From Corbicula japonica (lineage: Eukaryota > Mollusca > Bivalvia > Venerida > Cyrenidae), in contig JAZAYU010000198.1 of NCBI GenBank assembly GCA_038501625.1, forward strand, positions 434,001 to 498,000: DNA of 64,000 nt, read 5' to 3'. Positions 60,476-64,000 of this stretch are shown one piece after another. The position numbers were made by a program, and so were the translations under genes. Under the pieces are notes generated by a model. It saw only the letters and a list, made by a program, of their open reading frames with translations, was not told the DNA's origin and searched no databases. Position 1 is the first letter of the stretch, and the number at the start of each line of letters is the position of its first letter.

Positions 60476-60627
60476 GTATCTTGCATGGGACATTCGGTAA
60501 AGATAGAAAAACTGTCACCTCGGGTGAACTGTTTTGGCGGGAACTCGGCAGAGCCTCATTCCCGCAAAACAGTTCCCCCTCGGTGACAGATTTTTCCATC
60601 TTCACCTCACACTCATGCAAGATACTT
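60476..60627. mobile_element. Fold-back of about 150 bp
   Basis: GTATCTTGCATG faces CATGCAAGATAC at the ends. Inside, CTGTCACCTCGGGTGAACTG with GGCGGGAA faces TTCCCGC and CAGTTCCCCCTCGGTGACAG. Open frames on both strands reflect the inverted symmetry. Confidence 0.8.
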
Positions 60628-60681
60628 ATAGTTATACATAGTTCCCATGTCTTATTAAATACAGTTTTCATTCTCCATTAA

Positions 60682-60916
60682 CCATTTACTCCACTGATAA
60701 CTAATTTCATCACATGTGTGAACAGTGCAGATTATGAGATATAAATCAGCCAGCATGTTCAAGCTGTCTGTTCAAGATCTACAATGTTCACCTTTAAAAT
60801 CATTTGTTTTTTTTTCTGACCAAGAAGTGAACCATAAAGCATGGATGTTCCATCTGATCTGAACCTAAGATGGTCACACCTGATAAAACCTGTACATATG
60901 GAGTAAACTGTAATGG
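60682..60916. mobile_element. Family A fold-back at the stop of zinc-finger copy 2
   Basis: TTAA at 60678-60681 and 60917-60920 bounds it exactly. Begins CCATTTACTCC and ends GGAGTAAACTGTAATGG. The right TTAA contains the stop codon of the gene. Confidence 0.8.
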
Positions 60917-62407
60917 TTAAACATCAAGATGCTTTTTATGTGTTTTCATATGTTTACCCAAGTTCCCCTGCAAAGCACATTTGTAATCACAGAGGGAACA
61001 ACCAAATGGTTTTTCACCTGTGTGTGTTCTTATGTGCTTTTTCAAATCAAATGCTTCACAAAAACCTTTTCCGCAATGCTCACAAAAATGACTTTTTATA
61101 TTTGCATGTGTTCTGCGTACATGAATATCCAAGGACATTTTACGCTTGAATTTTTGTCCGCAGCTCTCGTAATTACATAAATAAGGGAAGTTTTCAGTAT
61201 GAACCAGTTTATGACTTTTAAGAGCTCCCTGAATTTTAAATGATTTTCCACATACTTCACACGTAAATGGCTTAATATTAGTGTGCATAAAAATTGTATG
61301 ACTTTTTAAATGTCCACGTGTCATAAATGTTATGTCACACAATTCACAGGGGAACTTTTCCCGCTCTCCAGTGTAGTGTGTTCTTTTTGTGTGTGCTATA
61401 AGGAGTGAAGAAATGTGAAACTGTAAACCACAAGTCTGACAAATGTATGGTCTAATATTTGAGTGAGTTCTTTCATGATCCTTTAAGTATCGTTCCGATG
61501 TGTATGTCTTGTCGCAAGATTGACATTTATATGGCCTATCATTCAAATGATACCTTACATGAGCCTTGTAAACAGCATAACGCCTTACATTGAAAACTTT
61601 CCCACAAAATTCACAAGTAAACATACATTTGCCATCTTTCTTATGTTTTTTTAGGTATCCTAGTGCTTTAAATGTGTATTTACATTCTTCACAATAGAAA
61701 AGACCTTTTCTAGTTTCTTTTTTACAAGGAAGCTTTCTGTTTTGCTTTTTGTCTCTTAACCAAATCTTACGATTTGAATTGCCTCTTTTCTGTTTAAATG
61801 TAACATTGTCATTGTCGGATATTCTATTCTGCTCATTTTCATAGACTCTTCCACTGTCCTGGATGGTATTACTTCCCACATCATTAGAAGAATCCATGTC
61901 TGCAACAATATCAATTTTACCTGTACTTTCATCATCTTCTAAACCAATATTACCCTCCTGAAATGTAGAAATGTCACATTGCTTATCATCCTCTATATTT
62001 GGCACTTCCTCTTTTACTATTACGTATTTCCCATCCTTATCGGCTTCAACTGTCTCATGGCTTGATTGTGTACCTACAATGTCACTTTTTGTTGTGTTTA
62101 TTTTGCTAACATTTGACTTCCATTCTAGCTGATTATCATTGATATATTCAGTTTTGCCACTGATACATGTATCTTCCATTTCATCATTGAAACATGTCCC
62201 TTCTGTTCCACCAGAGTCACCACTATTGCTTGTAGATTCATAATCATCAGATTTACCATCAAAATTAAACTTTACTGAATTTTCAGACCCAGTTCCTTTG
62301 GACTTCACTACACTTGATTTCTTATAATGAATTTCATCACAGTTTGATATAAACAATGATTCCTCTTTTGTGGTTTGCTTCTTTAACCCAAGGAGGTTTG
62401 GGTTGAC
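60917..62407 (-). CDS. C2H2 zinc-finger protein, nine fingers (copy 2), 5' end missing
   Basis: An open exon from the acceptor TTTCAG at 62408 to TAA at 60917-60919, starting one base after a codon boundary (x)AT/VNPNLLGLKKQ, so an upstream exon holds the start codon. No ATG-initiated 5' exon was recognised between 62408 and 64000. The acidic N-terminal part is followed by nine fingers that correspond one to one with copy 1, including the shared words CEECK, AVYKAHVR, HLNDRPYKC, NIRPYICQTCGLQFHIS, IKPFTCEVCGKSFKI and DLKKHIRTHTGEKPF. The C-terminus KTHKKHLDV compares with KTHKKHANL. By eye, fingers are about three quarters identical, while N-terminal halves are largely unalike. Likely a nuclear DNA-binding protein. 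Confidence 0.88.
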   Translation of the reverse strand, partial: VNPNLLGLKKQTTKEESLFISNCDEIHYKKSSVVKSKGTGSENSVKFNFDGKSDDYESTSNSGDSGGTEGTCFNDEMEDTCISGKTEYINDNQLEWKSNVSKINTTKSDIVGTQSSHETVEADKDGKYVIVKEEVPNIEDDKQCDISTFQEGNIGLEDDESTGKIDIVADMDSSNDVGSNTIQDSGRVYENEQNRISDNDNVTFKQKRGNSNRKIWLRDKKQNRKLPCKKETRKGLFYCEECKYTFKALGYLKKHKKDGKCMFTCEFCGKVFNVRRYAVYKAHVRYHLNDRPYKCQSCDKTYTSERYLKDHERTHSNIRPYICQTCGLQFHISSLLIAHTKRTHYTGEREKFPCELCDITFMTRGHLKSHTIFMHTNIKPFTCEVCGKSFKIQGALKSHKLVHTENFPYLCNYESCGQKFKRKMSLDIHVRRTHANIKSHFCEHCGKGFCEAFDLKKHIRTHTGEKPFGCSLCDYKCALQGNLGKHMKTHKKHLDV

Positions 62408-62438
62408 ATCTGAAATAAGGGAAAATCAAAATATAATT

Positions 62439-62673
62439 ACTACTGTAAAACGCTTTAATTTCTCGAGGTCGAAATTTCGTGATTTTTTTCAAATATCAGC
62501 TATTTTCTTTATTCGCGTATGTATTAATTCGCGAGGTCGTTTTCGGATATACTTATTTTTGGATAATTATGAAAAATCATCATGTATTCGCATTATTAAT
62601 GAATTCGCGAGGTAAGCGATTTGCGAATATTAGTGAAAATAAAATTAACGCAAATAAAACCAGTTTCACAGTA
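62439..62673. mobile_element. MITE with TACTGTAAAACG-type ends
   Basis: TACTGTAAAACGCTTTAATT faces AAAACCAGTTTCACAGTA; the interior is rich in TTCGCGA and AATTCGCGAGG. 235 bp, with TA at the ends as in Tc1/mariner MITEs. The same left end occurs as a fragment at 36368-36400. Confidence 0.75.
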
Positions 62674-62952
62674 TTACTATTATTACACTGCATAGAAAAT
62701 TCCTTAAACATGGTTTGATAATTTGGTGATAATGTTCACCTTCACACCTTCTCTTCTCTAGCCATTTGTTTTATAATTTTGGTCAAAATTCAAATAGTTA
62801 AGCTGATCACCTACTTTTTTTAAGCAGTGTGATTAGGGATTATCTAAACTGTTACAAAACACTATGTGTCAATGCCTTTAACATTTAAAATAATCGAATG
62901 TCCTTAATTATTCTGACACTCAGAAAGGCATTATATTCTCATACAAACTTTT

Positions 62953-63035
62953 AAACCCTTTCCTCAATAGATACACCTTTATTGTGTGGGCGAACAGTTT
63001 AGATCAAGATCAGCCGGCACATCCATGCTAGCCAG
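62953..63035. repeat. Truncated family A fold-back
   Basis: CCCTTTCCTCAATAGATACACC then AGATCAGCCGGCACATCC, lost thereafter. Confidence 0.65.
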
Positions 63036-64000
63036 TATATAGTGGAGTGATGGCATCTTTGTCTCCCAGATTAAAACTTTCATATAGCCTGGATGCTGAT
63101 TTCTTCATGGAGATGTGGGAAACATCCTTATTTTGTTGAGTTTTTGATGTGTACCACAAATACATACAAGTCCATTTACTCAGGTGGTACATACGCAAAT
63201 TTGTATTTCATATTAAATTGATACCAGTCTATCATTTGCCACAATATTTTGATGTTGATATCATTATGTACATATCAAAATTATAAAAATAGTTTTTAAA
63301 CCAAATAATTCTAAACTATGTTGTATTAAAATCAATTTACTGACTACTGTGGTATCATTTAATTTTGCTGGCACAAAATATTGCGGGATCGCAGAAAAAG
63401 ACTGTTTCATGCAGACGTGAATTCGCGCAAAGCTGTTTTGTAAAAAAAAACTTATAACCAAAAGCATGATTTTAAGCAATTTTTGACGAACCCAATACTT
63501 TTTGTTTATTTGAATGCTCGAGCTAACCATGTGTCAGTTGGCCCATGTCAATTCCACTTCCTTTGTTAGTCAATTATCAGACCATTGTTTATTTTGTGCT
63601 GCTAATTGACTAGGGATTCGTTTTATCCATCTATCTAGACTGTTTAAAGCAAAACTGGCATGTCACTAGGTACCCGTTTTTTATTTCCAACGTGTCAATT
63701 AATTTTAAAACAATTACTCAAAAATGAGATGACAACAATATTATTTAATAAAATGTGACTTGAACTAAATGAGCAGACTTTACTTGTCATCACAGTTTTG
63801 CAGTTAAATTCAAAATATTACAAACGAAATTCGACAGTAATCATAAATTTTATTTCCTTCATTAATTAAAATTATTATTCAATTTGGTAAACTTATATCA
63901 AATAGCGATATGGGCTACCAAATGCAAATTGTAGGTCTATTCGGACATCATCATGTTTGGGATATGTATTTGGAAAACTAGTGTAATGAAAAATTTTAGT
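63036..64000. other. Non-coding, nothing recognised
   Basis: May contain an intron or leader of zinc-finger copy 2, but no exon can be supported. Confidence 0.4.

Noticed and set aside
60381..60681. Overlapping frames on both strands
   Set aside because: Explained by the inverted symmetry of the 60476-60627 fold-back.
1..64000. CRISPR arrays, operons, prophage or viral genes
   Set aside because: Spliced eukaryotic genes throughout; the tandem arrays have no spacer pattern and no viral protein was recognised.

Overview
This is a eukaryotic nuclear window, AT-rich, with split genes, long introns and dense repeats. A bivalve mollusc is the likely source. That is inferred from the character of the repeats (arrays around AAGGGCCATAACT and around TGACCTTGACCTT, TTAA-flanked fold-backs, GACGGACGGAC tails) and from the kinds of coding sequence present. 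It could not be tested by a database search here.

Layout. 1-5.8 kb: intergenic, with degraded fold-back elements. 5.8-20.6 kb: a 12-exon minus-strand gene for holocarboxylase synthetase (HLCS). All its splice junctions were read and the joined frame is open for 888 codons. A near-intact mariner transposon (7802-9605) with an intron in its transposase gene sits in one HLCS intron. 20.7-27.6 kb: non-autonomous elements carrying internal tandem arrays, with hairpins and a nested MITE. 27.8-29.4 kb: a THAP-domain exon between short inverted repeats. 30-33.7 kb: a purine-biased GGT microsatellite and another array element, enclosed by about 45-bp inverted repeats. 34.9-41.3 kb: a 6.4-kb element with terminal inverted repeats. 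It encodes a two-exon PHD-finger/OTU protein, a broken transposase C-terminus that looks Mutator-like, and an SGNH hydrolase on the other strand inside the PHD/OTU intron. 42-46 kb: a tRNA-derived SINE and a 3.27-kb fold-back with arms of about 650 bp. 47.8-51.1 kb and 60.9-62.4 kb: two paralogous nine-finger C2H2 zinc-finger genes on the minus strand. 51.6-59.3 kb: second copies of the array elements and two perfect-looking palindromic MITEs. 59.4-63 kb: a cluster of TTAA fold-backs.

How parts relate. HLCS is the only clear housekeeping metabolic gene. The two zinc-finger genes are duplicates, and each ends with its stop codon inside a TTAA that borders a fold-back MITE. The 6.4-kb PHD-OTU/SGNH element is the most unusual unit in the window. 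About half of the window is repeat-derived by eye.
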